NCBI RefSeq assembly: GCF_025909975.1
Contig: NZ_JAPCIO010000002.1
Location: 186,001 to 250,000, forward strand
Source of the DNA: Flavobacterium lacisediminis
GTDB taxonomy: Bacteria > Bacteroidota > Bacteroidia > Flavobacteriales > Flavobacteriaceae
Reading direction: 5' to 3'
DNA: 64,000 nt
Positions within the stretch are counted from its first letter, which is position 1. Each line of letters begins with the position of its first letter. The position numbers and the translations under genes are program-made. The notes beneath the pieces are model-generated. The model was not told the origin of the DNA and made no database searches. It saw nothing but the letters and a program-made list of their open reading frames with translations. Of the stretch, positions 1-9,971 are shown one piece after another.

Positions 1-150
1 GATATTGTGCTGAATTCAGCGATTAATATCATCGAAATTTGGGATAAAGATAAATACGAAAATGCGATTGAAAACGCTGTTGGTGATTTCGCAGATTTGG
101 CAGAAGAAGTAATGGGTAATTTTAATGACGACGAAGATGGAATATCATAA
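1..150 (+). CDS. mraZ: Transcriptional regulator MraZ, C-terminal part
   Basis: The window opens inside a reading frame that gives 49 residues before a TAA at 148-150. The position directly before rsmH at the head of a dcw cluster, and the acidic helical end (NFADLAEEV-like, finishing in DDEDGIS), identify it as the tail of MraZ, the SpoVT/AbrB-fold DNA-binding protein that in other bacteria represses the dcw promoter. The conserved DNA-binding part lies outside the window, so its state cannot be judged. It overlaps rsmH by 14 or 26 bases, depending on the rsmH start, which implies translational coupling. Confidence 0.8.
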   Translation, partial: DIVLNSAINIIEIWDKDKYENAIENAVGDFADLAEEVMGNFNDDEDGIS

Positions 151-1033
151 TCCAGTATTGTTAAAAGAAACAGTTGATGGATTGAATATTCGTCCTGATG
201 GTGTGTATGTGGATGTTACTTTTGGTGGTGGCGGGCATTCGAGAGAAATTATGAGTCGTTTAGGTGAAAACGGAAAACTATTCGCTTTTGACCAAGATTT
301 AGATGCTTTGAAAAACGCTATTGATGACGAGCGATTTACTTTAATCAATGAAAATTTCAGATTCATAAAACGTTTTTTACGTTTCCATGGAATCAAGCAA
401 GTAGATGGGATTTTAGCTGATTTAGGAGTTTCATCTCACCAATTTGATGTGGCAGAAAGAGGTTTTTCAACCCGTTTTGATGCGGAATTGGATATGCGAA
501 TGAATCAAAAAGGTGACATCAGTGCTTATCATGTTGTTAATGAATATGATGAGCAAGATATTGCAAGAGTTTTGTTTGATTACGGCGAATTAAAAAATGC
601 AAGAGCTATGGCAAACGTAATTGTAACAGCTCGAAAAGATAAAGAAATTAAGAATTCTGACGAATTAAAAAAGGTGCTGGCTAAGTTTTTACCAGGACAT
701 AAAAGCAATAAAATTTTAGCCCAAATATACCAAGCCATCCGAATTGAAGTGAATCAAGAAATGGATGTGTTAAAAGAATTCTTAGAGCAATCCTTAGAAA
801 TTCTAAAACCAGGCGGAAGATTGAGTGTTATCTCATATCACTCATTAGAAGATAGATTGGTAAAACGTTTTGTAAAAAACGGCATGTTTGAAGGAGAACC
901 AGAACGTGATTTCTTCGGAAATTTTGAAGTTCCTTTTAAAACTATCGAAAAACTAATCGTCCCATCAGAAGAAGAAATTGCAATCAACAATAGAGCAAGA
1001 AGCGCAAAATTAAGAGTAGCGGAAAAAATTTAA
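125..1033 (+). CDS. rsmH: 16S rRNA (cytosine1402-N4)-methyltransferase RsmH
   Basis: 302 residues, the normal length for RsmH (MraW), which uses SAM to methylate N4 of C1402 in the ribosomal P site. The family start YHNPVLLKE is at residues 7-15, followed by the SAM-binding glycine-rich motif TFGGGGHS near residues 32-39, the LGVSSHQ block and the late motif SYHSLEDR. Two starts are possible: ATG at 125 (MTTKMEYHN) or ATG at 137; the second fits the family N-terminus better, but neither has a clear ribosome site. The gene overlaps mraZ and lies 3 bases before ftsL, so it belongs to the dcw operon. Cytoplasmic. Confidence 0.97.
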   Translation: MTTKMEYHNPVLLKETVDGLNIRPDGVYVDVTFGGGGHSREIMSRLGENGKLFAFDQDLDALKNAIDDERFTLINENFRFIKRFLRFHGIKQVDGILADLGVSSHQFDVAERGFSTRFDAELDMRMNQKGDISAYHVVNEYDEQDIARVLFDYGELKNARAMANVIVTARKDKEIKNSDELKKVLAKFLPGHKSNKILAQIYQAIRIEVNQEMDVLKEFLEQSLEILKPGGRLSVISYHSLEDRLVKRFVKNGMFEGEPERDFFGNFEVPFKTIEKLIVPSEEEIAINNRARSAKLRVAEKI

Positions 1034-1036
1034 AAA

Positions 1037-1393
1037 ATGAAAGACGGAATTTACAGTTTATTAAAAGCCAAGTTTCTTATTAGTGATGACGCTCTTAAGA
1101 ACTGGAAGTTCATTGTTTTTCTTGTGGTTCTTGGAATGTTTGCTATTGCAAATAATCATCAATACGATGCAAAAAATTACCGAATCACCGAATTAAATAA
1201 TCAAGTTAAAGAATTACGTTCTGAGTTTGTAGATCGTCGTTCTGAATTGATGAAGTTAAAAATGGAATCTACGGTAGCTAAGAAAATGGAAACACGTCAA
1301 ATTCTGCCTTCAGAAGTGCCTCCAGTAAAAGTTGTTGTTGAAGATAAAGAAAGTAAAAAAAGTTTTTGGGATAAATTAAAAATATGGCAATAG
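1037..1393 (+). CDS. ftsL: FtsL-like divisome membrane protein
   Basis: 118 residues with a short cytoplasmic start, one membrane segment at about 24-39 (KFIVFLVVLGMFAIAN) and a predicted periplasmic coiled coil at about 45-85 rich in Glu, Leu, Lys and Arg. Size, topology and place between rsmH and ftsI are those of FtsL, which with FtsB and FtsQ activates FtsWI septal synthesis. Direct sequence similarity to E. coli FtsL is weak, as usual for this family, so the call rests on synteny and topology. Its end overlaps ftsI by 10 bases. A lysine- and serine-rich tail follows the coil. No ftsB is seen in the cluster. Confidence 0.85.
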   Translation: MKDGIYSLLKAKFLISDDALKNWKFIVFLVVLGMFAIANNHQYDAKNYRITELNNQVKELRSEFVDRRSELMKLKMESTVAKKMETRQILPSEVPPVKVVVEDKESKKSFWDKLKIWQ

Positions 1394-3366
1394 AAGATAA
1401 AAAAATATCGTATCGCATGTATTTTGTAGCTGTTATGTTCTTCATAATGGCTGTATTTATTTTGATTAAACTGAATAATATTCAATGGGTTGAAGGTAAT
1501 TATTACCGAAAATTAGGAAAAGAAAGAACGGTTAAAAATTTTCCAATTCCAGCCAACAAAGGAAATGTGTACTCGGCTGATGGAAGTTTGTTAGCAACAT
1601 CAATTCCAGAATACACTATTTATTTTGATGCGGTGGCACCTACACCAGAATTGTTTAAAGAGAATGTTCAAGGACTTTCTGATTCACTATCGGTTATGTT
1701 TGGAAAATCATCCGGGCATTATCAAGCGAAACTACAAAAAGCAAGAGCTAATAAAAGTCGTTACGTTTTCATTGCAAAAAAGTTGAGTTATACTGAACAA
1801 ATGCGTTTGAAAACTTTTCCAATGTTCAATAAAGGGGCGAACAAAGGCGGATTGATTATTGAGCAAAAAATTGTGAGAGAACATCCAATTGGATTAGTAG
1901 CAAAAAGAACCATTGGTTACGAACGTTCAAACGAAGATGGAAAAGGATTAGAATATGCTTTTCGCGATTACTTAAACGGAAAGAACGGTCATCGTATGAT
2001 GCAAAAAATTGCTAAAAATCAATGGAAACCAATTAGCGATATCAACGAGAAAGATCCTCAAGATGGTTACGATATTATTTCTACAATTGATGTTTACATT
2101 CAGGATATTGCTCACCATGCTTTATTAAAACAATTAGAGTATTACAGCGCAGACCACGGATGCGTAGTGGTTATGGAAACAAAAACGGGTCACATCAAAG
2201 CAATTTCAAATTTAGGAAGATCTGAAGATGGTTCGTATTATGAAACACAAAACTATGCCATTACTGAATCTCACGAACCAGGTTCTACTTTTAAACTAGT
2301 TGATTTAATTGCGGTATTAGATGATAAAAAAGCAGATACCAGTACGGTTTATAATTCAAATGGTGGTGAAGTTCAATATTATGGCAGAAGAGTAAGGGAT
2401 TCACATAAAGGTGGTTATGGAAAAATTTCTTTAGCAAGAGGATTTGAAGTATCATCCAATACGGTTTTAGTACAATCAGTTTACAATAGTTACAAAGACA
2501 ATCCAAAACAATTTGTAGATAGAATCAATAGTTACGGATTGAATAAGCCTCTAGGTTTACCAATAAAAGGTGAAGGAAAGCCAGTTATTCCACAACCAGG
2601 AACAAATCGTTGGTCGGGAGTAGCATTGCCTTGGATGGCCTTTGGATACGGATTATCAGTAACTCCATTACAAACTTTGACATTATATAATGCGGTTGCA
2701 AATGATGGAGTAATGATAAAACCAATTTTCGTTAGTGAAATCAAAGAGTGGAACAAGACCATCAAGAAATTTGATACCCAAGTAATCAATCCAAAAATCT
2801 GTTCGCAAGAAACTTTAGATAAAGTTCATGCCGTTTTGGAAAATGTTGTAAAGAAAGGAACGGGTTCAAAATTGTATTCAAAAGATTTCTCCATGGCAGG
2901 AAAAACAGGAACAGCTCAAGTGAATTATAAAGACAAATCGAAATTATACTATGCTTCTTCTTTTGTAGGGTATTTTCCAGCAGATGAACCTAAATATTCT
3001 TGTATAGTAGTTGTTCATAAACCAAATGTTGCTGCAGGATATTACGGAGCCGATGTTGCTGGACCAGTTTTCAAAAGAATCGCACAAAAAATATTTACCG
3101 ATTCTCCATCGACAAATCATGTGAAAAATATCGATGCTAAAGTTGTTTCTCAAGAAAAAAACTATGCAGAATATTATAAGAAAGCAGAAAAGGAAGAGCG
3201 AGTTGTTCCAAATGTAAAAGGGATGGAAGGTATGGATGCTGTGGCATTATTAGAGAATTTAGGGTTAAAAGTAAAAGTAATTGGTGTGGGTAGAGTGAAA
3301 AAACAATCATTAACATCAGGACAAGCTTTTAACAAAAACCAAACTATTATAATCGAATTATCGTGA
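1384..3366 (+). CDS. ftsI: Septal peptidoglycan transpeptidase FtsI (class B PBP) with PASTA domain
   Basis: 660 residues. One N-terminal membrane anchor lies at about 12-30, then the PBP dimerisation domain, then the transpeptidase domain with all three catalytic motifs: STFK with nucleophile Ser301, SSN at 357-359 and KTG at 507-509. A single PASTA domain occupies about 600-660, starting VVPNVKGM. The protein cross-links septal peptidoglycan from lipid II-derived strands and pairs with FtsW encoded downstream. It overlaps ftsL at its start and murE by four bases at its end. The catalytic residues are intact, so it should be active and a beta-lactam target. PASTA-bearing FtsI is usual in Bacteroidota. 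Confidence 0.96.
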   Translation: MAIEDKKISYRMYFVAVMFFIMAVFILIKLNNIQWVEGNYYRKLGKERTVKNFPIPANKGNVYSADGSLLATSIPEYTIYFDAVAPTPELFKENVQGLSDSLSVMFGKSSGHYQAKLQKARANKSRYVFIAKKLSYTEQMRLKTFPMFNKGANKGGLIIEQKIVREHPIGLVAKRTIGYERSNEDGKGLEYAFRDYLNGKNGHRMMQKIAKNQWKPISDINEKDPQDGYDIISTIDVYIQDIAHHALLKQLEYYSADHGCVVVMETKTGHIKAISNLGRSEDGSYYETQNYAITESHEPGSTFKLVDLIAVLDDKKADTSTVYNSNGGEVQYYGRRVRDSHKGGYGKISLARGFEVSSNTVLVQSVYNSYKDNPKQFVDRINSYGLNKPLGLPIKGEGKPVIPQPGTNRWSGVALPWMAFGYGLSVTPLQTLTLYNAVANDGVMIKPIFVSEIKEWNKTIKKFDTQVINPKICSQETLDKVHAVLENVVKKGTGSKLYSKDFSMAGKTGTAQVNYKDKSKLYYASSFVGYFPADEPKYSCIVVVHKPNVAAGYYGADVAGPVFKRIAQKIFTDSPSTNHVKNIDAKVVSQEKNYAEYYKKAEKEERVVPNVKGMEGMDAVALLENLGLKVKVIGVGRVKKQSLTSGQAFNKNQTIIIELS

Positions 3367-4826
3367 AGCAATTAAAAGACATATTATATAAAGTAGGAAT
3401 TGAAGCAGTTCATGGAGCTACTGATATTACTATTTCAAAAATTGAATTTGATTCGAGAAAAATTGAATTGAACGATGTTTTCGTAGCTATCAGAGGAACA
3501 CTTTCTGATGGTCATGATTATATTGAAAAAGCATTAAGTCTTGGTGCTGTGGCGGTAATTTGTGAAGAATTTCCTAGTGTAATTGTAAATGGCGTTACCT
3601 ATATTAAAGTAAAAGATTCTAACGAAGCGTTGGCTTTTTTAGCGGCTAATTACTACGAAAATCCTTCTGAAAACATAAGATTAGTTGGTGTTACGGGAAC
3701 TAATGGTAAAACAACTATTGCATCACTATTATATCAATTGTTCAAAAAAGCAGGTTTTAAAGTTGGATTGTTATCAACCGTAAAGATCATGGTTGACGAA
3801 CAAGAATTCAAAGCCACACATACAACTCCAGATTCTTTAACTATTAACAAGTTTTTAGATTTAATGGTTCAAGAAGGTTGCGAATTTTGCTTTATGGAAG
3901 TTTCTTCGCACGGCGTTCATCAAAAAAGAACAGAAGCCTTGCGTTTTGAAGGTGGCGTTTTTACCAATTTATCACATGATCATTTAGATTACCACAATAC
4001 GTTTGCTGAATATCGCGATGTAAAAAAATCGTTCTTCGATAATTTACCTAAATCAGCTTTTGCAATTACTAATATCGATGACAAAAATGGATTGGTAATG
4101 CTTCAAAATACGAAGGCTAAGAAATTAACTTATGCTTTAAAATCGTATGCCGATTACAAAGCACAAATCTTAGAAAACCAATTATCGGGATTGTTATTAA
4201 AAATCAATGATAATGAAGTTTGGGTGAAATTAATTGGTTCATTCAACGCATATAATTTACTAGCGATTTACGGAGTTGCAGTAGAATTAGGAATAGAAAA
4301 AGTAGAAGCGTTACGTTTACTTTCTGAGTTAGAAAGTGTTTCAGGACGTTTTCAATTTATTGTTTCCGATACAAAAATCACTGCAATTGTAGATTATGCT
4401 CACACACCTGATGCATTGGAAAATGTATTAAAAACGATTGAAGATATTCGTACAAAAAACGAACAATTGATTACAGTTGTAGGTTGTGGTGGCGATAGAG
4501 ATAAAACAAAAAGACCAATTATGGCTCACATTGCTTCATCAATGAGTGATAAAGCCATTTTTACGTCAGATAATCCAAGAACCGAAAATCCAGAAACGAT
4601 TATTGAAGAAATGGAAAAAGGTGTAGAACCTCAAAATTTCAAAAAAACAGTTTCCATTTTAGATAGAAAGCAAGCTATTAAAACCGCTTGTCAATTGGCA
4701 AATCCTAACGATATTATTCTAATCGCTGGAAAAGGTCACGAAACCTATCAAGAAATTAATGGAGTCCGTCACGACTTTGACGATTTACAAATAGTAACTG
4801 AATTATTACAACAATTAAACAAATAA
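3363..4826 (+). CDS. murE: UDP-MurNAc-L-Ala-D-Glu:meso-diaminopimelate ligase MurE
   Basis: 487 residues. MurE adds the third amino acid of the stem peptide in the cytoplasm using ATP. The P-loop GTNGKTT is at 112-118, and DNPR at 403-406 is the motif associated with meso-diaminopimelate (rather than lysine) specificity, followed by TENP. The late block AGKGHETYQ is also present. The start is GTG at 3363, overlapping the ftsI stop as GTGA, which suggests coupled translation. murF, its usual neighbour in proteobacteria, is absent; a short spacer leads straight to mraY. The meso-DAP assignment fits Gram-negative peptidoglycan. Confidence 0.97.
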   Translation: MKQLKDILYKVGIEAVHGATDITISKIEFDSRKIELNDVFVAIRGTLSDGHDYIEKALSLGAVAVICEEFPSVIVNGVTYIKVKDSNEALAFLAANYYENPSENIRLVGVTGTNGKTTIASLLYQLFKKAGFKVGLLSTVKIMVDEQEFKATHTTPDSLTINKFLDLMVQEGCEFCFMEVSSHGVHQKRTEALRFEGGVFTNLSHDHLDYHNTFAEYRDVKKSFFDNLPKSAFAITNIDDKNGLVMLQNTKAKKLTYALKSYADYKAQILENQLSGLLLKINDNEVWVKLIGSFNAYNLLAIYGVAVELGIEKVEALRLLSELESVSGRFQFIVSDTKITAIVDYAHTPDALENVLKTIEDIRTKNEQLITVVGCGGDRDKTKRPIMAHIASSMSDKAIFTSDNPRTENPETIIEEMEKGVEPQNFKKTVSILDRKQAIKTACQLANPNDIILIAGKGHETYQEINGVRHDFDDLQIVTELLQQLNK

Positions 4827-4862
4827 AAGCCAACAATTAACCTTTAAAACTAAGCAAACAAT

Positions 4863-6083
4863 ATGTTATACTACATCTTTCAATACTTAGACAAAGCCTT
4901 TGATGTTCCTGGAGCAGGAGTTTTTCAATATATTACTTTTCGCTCGGCATTAGCTTTTATTTTGTCGTTGTTAATTGCTACGATTTACGGAAAAAAAATC
5001 ATCAACTATTTGAGAAACCAACAAGTGGGTGAAACGGTTCGTGAACTTGGTTTAGAAGGGCAAACTGCAAAAGCAGGAACACCAACAATGGGTGGGATTA
5101 TCATCATTTTGGCGACTTTAATTCCCGTTTTGTTATTGGCTAAGCTGAATAATATTTACATCATTTTATTGATTGTAACTACAATTTGGATGGGAGTCAT
5201 TGGTTTTATTGATGATTACATTAAAATTTTCAAGAAAGATAAACAAGGTTTAAAAGGAATTTTTAAAGTAATTGGGCAAGTTGGATTAGGTTTAATTGTA
5301 GGAACCGTTTTGTATTTTAGTCCAGATGTAACCGTTAGAAAAGATACTTTAACTTCAAGAGTAAAAATCGAGAACAACATCAAACCTGCTGATTTAGAAG
5401 AAAAATCGACAGCAACCACTATACCATTTTTAAAAAATAACGAATTTGATTACGCAGAAGTGTTATCGTTCATGGGCGATGATTACAAAGATTACGCTTG
5501 GTTGATTTTTATTCCAATGGTAATTTTAATCATCACAGCAGTTTCAAACGGCGCCAATCTTACGGATGGTATTGACGGTTTAGCCGCAGGAACTTCCGCA
5601 ATTTCGGTACTGACACTCGGTTTGTTCACTTTCGTATCAGGTAATATCATTTTCTCTGATTATTTGAACATCATGTATATTCCAAACTCGGGTGAAATGA
5701 CGGTTTACATCGCAGCATTCGTTGGAGCTTTGGTTGGATTTCTTTGGTACAACGCTTATCCAGCATCTGTATTCATGGGCGATACCGGAAGTTTAACTAT
5801 TGGTGGTATTATCGCTGTAATTGCAATTGCTATTCGTAAAGAATTAATGATACCTGTAGTTTGCGGAATTTTCTTAGCCGAAAATTTATCAGTAATTATT
5901 CAGGTGAGTTATTTTAAATACACTAAAAAGAAATTTGGTGAAGGAAGACGAATTTTCCTAATGTCACCATTGCATCATCATTATCAGAAAAAAGGTTATC
6001 ACGAAAGTAGAATTGTAACACGCTTTTGGATTGTTGGAATTCTGTTAGCGATTTTCTCACTTGTTTCTTTAAAATTAAGATAA
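4863..6083 (+). CDS. mraY: Phospho-MurNAc-pentapeptide transferase MraY
   Basis: 406 residues, polytopic. MraY moves phospho-MurNAc-pentapeptide onto undecaprenyl phosphate at the inner membrane to give lipid I. Recognisable blocks are GTPTMGGI near residue 77, the acidic [18 protein letters not shown] and FMGDTGSL, which hold the Mg-binding aspartates, and the histidine-rich [11 protein letters not shown]. It is longer than the roughly 360-residue E. coli enzyme because of a polar stretch at about 158-212 between membrane segments. I believe this insertion is common in Bacteroidota MraY, but its role is not known to me. It follows murE after 36 bases and precedes murD by one base. Confidence 0.97.
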   Translation: MLYYIFQYLDKAFDVPGAGVFQYITFRSALAFILSLLIATIYGKKIINYLRNQQVGETVRELGLEGQTAKAGTPTMGGIIIILATLIPVLLLAKLNNIYIILLIVTTIWMGVIGFIDDYIKIFKKDKQGLKGIFKVIGQVGLGLIVGTVLYFSPDVTVRKDTLTSRVKIENNIKPADLEEKSTATTIPFLKNNEFDYAEVLSFMGDDYKDYAWLIFIPMVILIITAVSNGANLTDGIDGLAAGTSAISVLTLGLFTFVSGNIIFSDYLNIMYIPNSGEMTVYIAAFVGALVGFLWYNAYPASVFMGDTGSLTIGGIIAVIAIAIRKELMIPVVCGIFLAENLSVIIQVSYFKYTKKKFGEGRRIFLMSPLHHHYQKKGYHESRIVTRFWIVGILLAIFSLVSLKLR

Positions 6084-6084
6084 G

Positions 6085-7419
6085 ATGCGACTGGTAGTTT
6101 TAGGCGGAGGCGAAAGTGGAGTAGGAACCGCCATCTTAGGAAAGAAAAAAGGTTACGATGTTTTTGTGTCGGATTTTGGAAAAATAAAAGAAAATTACAA
6201 AGAAGTTCTTACCATTAATGGAATCGCTTGGGAAGATGAAAAGCACACAGAAGAATTAATTCTGAATGCCGATGTAGTAATGAAAAGTCCGGGAATTCCC
6301 GAAAAAGCACCAATAGTAAAAAAGCTAATTGAAAAAGGAATTCCAGTAATTTCTGAAATAGAATTTGCGATTCAGTTTACAGATGCTTTAACAGTTGGAA
6401 TCACGGGAAGTAATGGAAAAACAACGACAACATTGTTGACGTATCATTTGTTAAAACAAGGTGGATTAAATGTAGGATTAGCAGGAAATATTGGAAAAAG
6501 CTTCGCTTGGCAAGTAGCCGAAAACAAGCACGATATTTATGTATTGGAATTGAGCAGTTTTCAGTTAGACGGTATCATCAATTACAAGCCACACATCGCG
6601 ATTTTGACCAATATTAGTCCAGATCACTTAGATAGATATAATTACGATTATAGTTTATATATCAATTCAAAATTTAGAATTACAAAAAATCAAACAGAAG
6701 CCGATTATTTGATTTATGACAATGAAGACGATGCGATTCAAAATTGGCTAAACAAGAATACAATTAAAGCAAATAAAGTTCCTTTTTCATTAACAGGAAA
6801 ACCTGAAAAAGATGGAGGATTTATAGAAAATAACAACATTAACAGCACTATTAAAAACGAAATATTTACTATGCCAATCAACGAACTAGCACTAGAAGGA
6901 AAACACAACATCAAGAATGCAATGGCAGCAACTGCTGTAGCACAATTGTTGAATATTAGAAAACAGACCATCAGAGAAAGTTTGACTAATTTTCAAGGTG
7001 TAGAACATCGCTTAGAAAAAGTATTGAAAATTCAAGGTGTGCAATACATCAACGATTCTAAGGCTACGAATGTAAATTCTGTTTTTTATGCTTTAGATAG
7101 CATGACAACACCAACCGTTTGGATCGTAGGAGGTGTTGATAAAGGAAATGATTACGATGAATTAATGCCATTAGTTCGTGAGAAAGTAAAAGCTATCGTT
7201 TGCTTAGGTGTTGATAATACAAAAATCAGCAACGCATTTAATAATGTTGTAGATGTGATGGTAGAAACTACTTCAATGTCTGAAGCAGTTCAAATCGCTC
7301 AACGTTTAGCAGAAAAGGGAGATAGCGTTTTGTTATCGCCAGCATGTGCAAGTTTCGATTTGTTTGAAAACTACGAAGACAGAGGAAAACAATTCAAACA
7401 AGCAATTTATAATTTATAA
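6085..7419 (+). CDS. murD: UDP-MurNAc-L-alanine:D-glutamate ligase MurD
   Basis: 444 residues. MurD adds D-glutamate to UDP-MurNAc-L-Ala with ATP hydrolysis in the cytoplasm. The N-terminal Rossmann-like motif LGGGESGVG is at residues 5-13, the P-loop GSNGKTTTT near 110-118, followed by ELSSFQLD, the ligase motif NDSKATN and the C-terminal LLSPACASFDLF. Length and motif order are normal. It is separated from mraY by one base and from ftsW by 12 bases, so it is co-transcribed within the dcw cluster. Confidence 0.97.
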   Translation: MRLVVLGGGESGVGTAILGKKKGYDVFVSDFGKIKENYKEVLTINGIAWEDEKHTEELILNADVVMKSPGIPEKAPIVKKLIEKGIPVISEIEFAIQFTDALTVGITGSNGKTTTTLLTYHLLKQGGLNVGLAGNIGKSFAWQVAENKHDIYVLELSSFQLDGIINYKPHIAILTNISPDHLDRYNYDYSLYINSKFRITKNQTEADYLIYDNEDDAIQNWLNKNTIKANKVPFSLTGKPEKDGGFIENNNINSTIKNEIFTMPINELALEGKHNIKNAMAATAVAQLLNIRKQTIRESLTNFQGVEHRLEKVLKIQGVQYINDSKATNVNSVFYALDSMTTPTVWIVGGVDKGNDYDELMPLVREKVKAIVCLGVDNTKISNAFNNVVDVMVETTSMSEAVQIAQRLAEKGDSVLLSPACASFDLFENYEDRGKQFKQAIYNL

Positions 7420-7431
7420 TAACAGATAGAA

Positions 7432-8784
7432 ATGTTTGATATCATTGGTAAAATAAGAGGAGATAAAACCATTTGGGCTATAGTTTTTCTATTGGCTCTT
7501 ATCTCGTTTTTGCCAGTGTATAGTGCTAGTACTAATTTAGTTTACGTTATCGGAAAAGGAACTACAATTGGGTATTTGTTCAAACATTTTATACATGTAA
7601 TGTTGGGTTTCGGAATCATATTTTTTATTCACAAAACACCTTATCATTACTTTAAAGCGCTTTCTATTTTCGGAATTCCGTTAGTAATATTATTATTAGT
7701 TTATACATTATTTAAAGGAACTGTTATTGATGGTGCAAATGCCAGTCGTTGGATACAAATTCCTTTTATAGGTATTGGTTTTCAAACGTCTACATTAGCG
7801 TTTATCGTGTTAATGATATATGTAGCACGATATTTAGCTAAAGTAAGCGATAAAGAATATTCGTTTAAAGATTCCTTATTAGAATTGTGGGCGCCAGTTT
7901 TTGCCATTTTAGCATTAGTGCTTCCAGCGAACTTTTCAACAACTGCTTTGATTTTTTCAATGGTATGTATGTTGGTTTTCATTGGGCAGTATCCAATGCG
8001 ATATCTCGGAATTATAATTGGAGCTGGAATTGTGAGTTTAACGATGTTTATTTTGGTAGCAAAAGCTTTTCCTGACGCAATGCCAAACCGTGTTGATACA
8101 TGGATGAGTCGTATTGATAGTTTCTTCGATGATAAACCAAATGAAGATGATTACCAAATTGAAAAAGCAAAAATAGCCATCGCATCCGGTGGGATAAAAG
8201 GATTAGGTCCAGGAAAAAGTGTTCAGAAAAACTTTTTACCTCAATCTTCTTCCGATTTTATTTTTGCCATAATTGTGGAAGAGTACGGTTTAGTAGGTGC
8301 TGTCGGAATCATCTTTTTGTATTTGCTATTGTTTATCCGATTTATAATTGATGCTCAGAAAGCAACTACATTATTTGGAAAACTATTAATCATCGGACTC
8401 GGATTTCCAATTATATTTCAAGCGTTTATCAATATGGGAGTTGCAGTGGAATTACTTCCAGTGACAGGTCAGCCTTTGCCTTTGATTAGTAGTGGAGGAA
8501 CTTCTATTTGGATGACGTGTATTGCGATTGGAATTATTTTAAGTGTGACGAAGAAAGAAGAAGAAGTAGCATTGGATTTAGAGGAAAAACGCAAACGTGA
8601 TGAAGCGTTACAACAAATTATTGATGCACAAGTAGCGTTAAACGAAGATAAAGAAGCAGATGAAAATCAGCAGAAAATAAACGATATTAAAAGTTCCATT
8701 AGAGAATCTTTAATTGAAGATGAGAATGGAGATGTGTTAGTAAACGGACAAAATCCAATGAACGCAGTTTTAAATAAAAGATAG
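7432..8784 (+). CDS. ftsW: Septal peptidoglycan glycosyltransferase FtsW (SEDS family)
   Basis: 450 residues. FtsW polymerises lipid II during septation as partner of FtsI. The polytopic core covers about residues 1-375 and ends with the SEDS block around PLPLISSGGTS. The long loop after SRIDSFFDDKP carries the conserved region near GLGPGKSVQ. A charged cytoplasmic tail of about 75 residues (EEEVALDLEEKRKRDE onward) has no counterpart in E. coli FtsW and ends in NPMNAVLNKR. RodA has the same fold, but the position between murD and murG supports FtsW. The stop is directly followed by the murG ATG. Confidence 0.94.
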   Translation: MFDIIGKIRGDKTIWAIVFLLALISFLPVYSASTNLVYVIGKGTTIGYLFKHFIHVMLGFGIIFFIHKTPYHYFKALSIFGIPLVILLLVYTLFKGTVIDGANASRWIQIPFIGIGFQTSTLAFIVLMIYVARYLAKVSDKEYSFKDSLLELWAPVFAILALVLPANFSTTALIFSMVCMLVFIGQYPMRYLGIIIGAGIVSLTMFILVAKAFPDAMPNRVDTWMSRIDSFFDDKPNEDDYQIEKAKIAIASGGIKGLGPGKSVQKNFLPQSSSDFIFAIIVEEYGLVGAVGIIFLYLLLFIRFIIDAQKATTLFGKLLIIGLGFPIIFQAFINMGVAVELLPVTGQPLPLISSGGTSIWMTCIAIGIILSVTKKEEEVALDLEEKRKRDEALQQIIDAQVALNEDKEADENQQKINDIKSSIRESLIEDENGDVLVNGQNPMNAVLNKR

Positions 8785-9873
8785 ATGAAAAATCCAAGAT
8801 TCATAATTAGCGGTGGCGGTACAGGTGGACATATTTATCCAGCCGTTGCGATTGCAAACGAATTAAAAAATCGTTTTCCAGAAGCGGAGTTTCTTTTTGT
8901 AGGTGCTAAAGATAAAATGGAAATGCAAAAAGTACCTCAAGCAGGTTATGCAATCAAAGGATTATGGATTTCAGGAATTCAACGCAAACTGACTTTGGAT
9001 AACGCAATGTTTCCTTTAAAGTTGGCTTCAAGTATGTGGAATTCATTCAAAATCATAAAAAGTTTTAAGCCTGATGTGGTTATTGGAACAGGTGGTTTTG
9101 CAAGTGGAGCAGTCTTGAAAGCGGCATCCATGTTGAATATTCCAACAGTAATTCAAGAGCAAAATTCATATCCAGGAATTACCAATAAATTATTAGCAAA
9201 AAGAGCACATAAAATTTGTGTGGCTTACGAAAATTTGGAGCGATTTTTTCCAAAAGATAAAATGATATTAACAGGAAATCCAGTGCGTCAAGATTTGATT
9301 AATGAAGCGAGTAAAAGCGAAGCTATAGCTTATTTTAATTTAGATGCGAATAAAAAAACACTTTTGGTTTTAGGCGGGAGTTTAGGTGCTAGAAGAATCA
9401 ACCAATTGATTGAGAAAGAATTGGATTTTCTATTGAGTCAGAACATTCAAATCATTTGGCAATGCGGAAAATTATATTTGAACGATTACTCAAAATATAA
9501 TGAGAAAGACAACGTTCAGGTAGTAGCGTTTATTGATAGAATGGATTTGGTTTACGCTGCTGCAGATGTAGTGATTTCTCGTTCAGGAGCATCATCCGTT
9601 TCTGAATTATGCATTGTGGGAAAACCAACGATTTTCATTCCGTCACCAAACGTAGCCGAAGATCATCAAACTAAAAATGCTAAAGCAATTTCAGATAAAA
9701 ACGGAGCCATTTTAATCAAAGAATCTGAATTAGAAACGCAATTTGAAACGATTTTTTCTGATTTAATTTCAAACGAAAGTAAGAAATCAGAATTAAGTCA
9801 AAACATAAAAAAATTAGCTAAGCCAAACGCAACAAAAGATATTGTTGAAGAGATAATAAAGCTAATAAAATAA
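8785..9873 (+). CDS. murG: UDP-GlcNAc:lipid I N-acetylglucosamine transferase MurG
   Basis: 362 residues, a GT-B glycosyltransferase (family GT28) that adds GlcNAc to lipid I on the cytoplasmic face of the membrane, giving lipid II. The first glycine-rich loop [12 protein letters not shown] is at residues 9-20, then GTGGFASG, then the second-domain [11 protein letters not shown] and the donor-binding block [10 protein letters not shown]. Length is normal. It starts immediately after the ftsW stop. The 98-base gap downstream is the largest inside the dcw cluster and contains a repetitive segment. Confidence 0.97.
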   Translation: MKNPRFIISGGGTGGHIYPAVAIANELKNRFPEAEFLFVGAKDKMEMQKVPQAGYAIKGLWISGIQRKLTLDNAMFPLKLASSMWNSFKIIKSFKPDVVIGTGGFASGAVLKAASMLNIPTVIQEQNSYPGITNKLLAKRAHKICVAYENLERFFPKDKMILTGNPVRQDLINEASKSEAIAYFNLDANKKTLLVLGGSLGARRINQLIEKELDFLLSQNIQIIWQCGKLYLNDYSKYNEKDNVQVVAFIDRMDLVYAAADVVISRSGASSVSELCIVGKPTIFIPSPNVAEDHQTKNAKAISDKNGAILIKESELETQFETIFSDLISNESKKSELSQNIKKLAKPNATKDIVEEIIKLIK

Positions 9874-9884
9874 TATTTAAAGGG

Positions 9885-9955
9885 CAAGTTCAATTACAAG
9901 AACAAGCTCAATAAAAAAGTAAGTAATAAAAGTTTGAAATTGAATATTGAACTTG
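9885..9955. repeat. Intergenic inverted repeat and reiterated words between murG and murC
   Basis: The arms CAAGTTCAAT (9885-9894) and ATTGAACTTG (9946-9955) are exact reverse complements separated by 51 bases. The right part also repeats TGAAATTGAA at 9934-9943 and 9954-9963. There is no U-run, so it is not a simple terminator. It resembles other low-complexity filler words between genes in this window. It may form a hairpin in the dcw transcript, but no function is shown. Confidence 0.6.
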
Positions 9956-9971
9956 AAATTGAATTTGAAAA

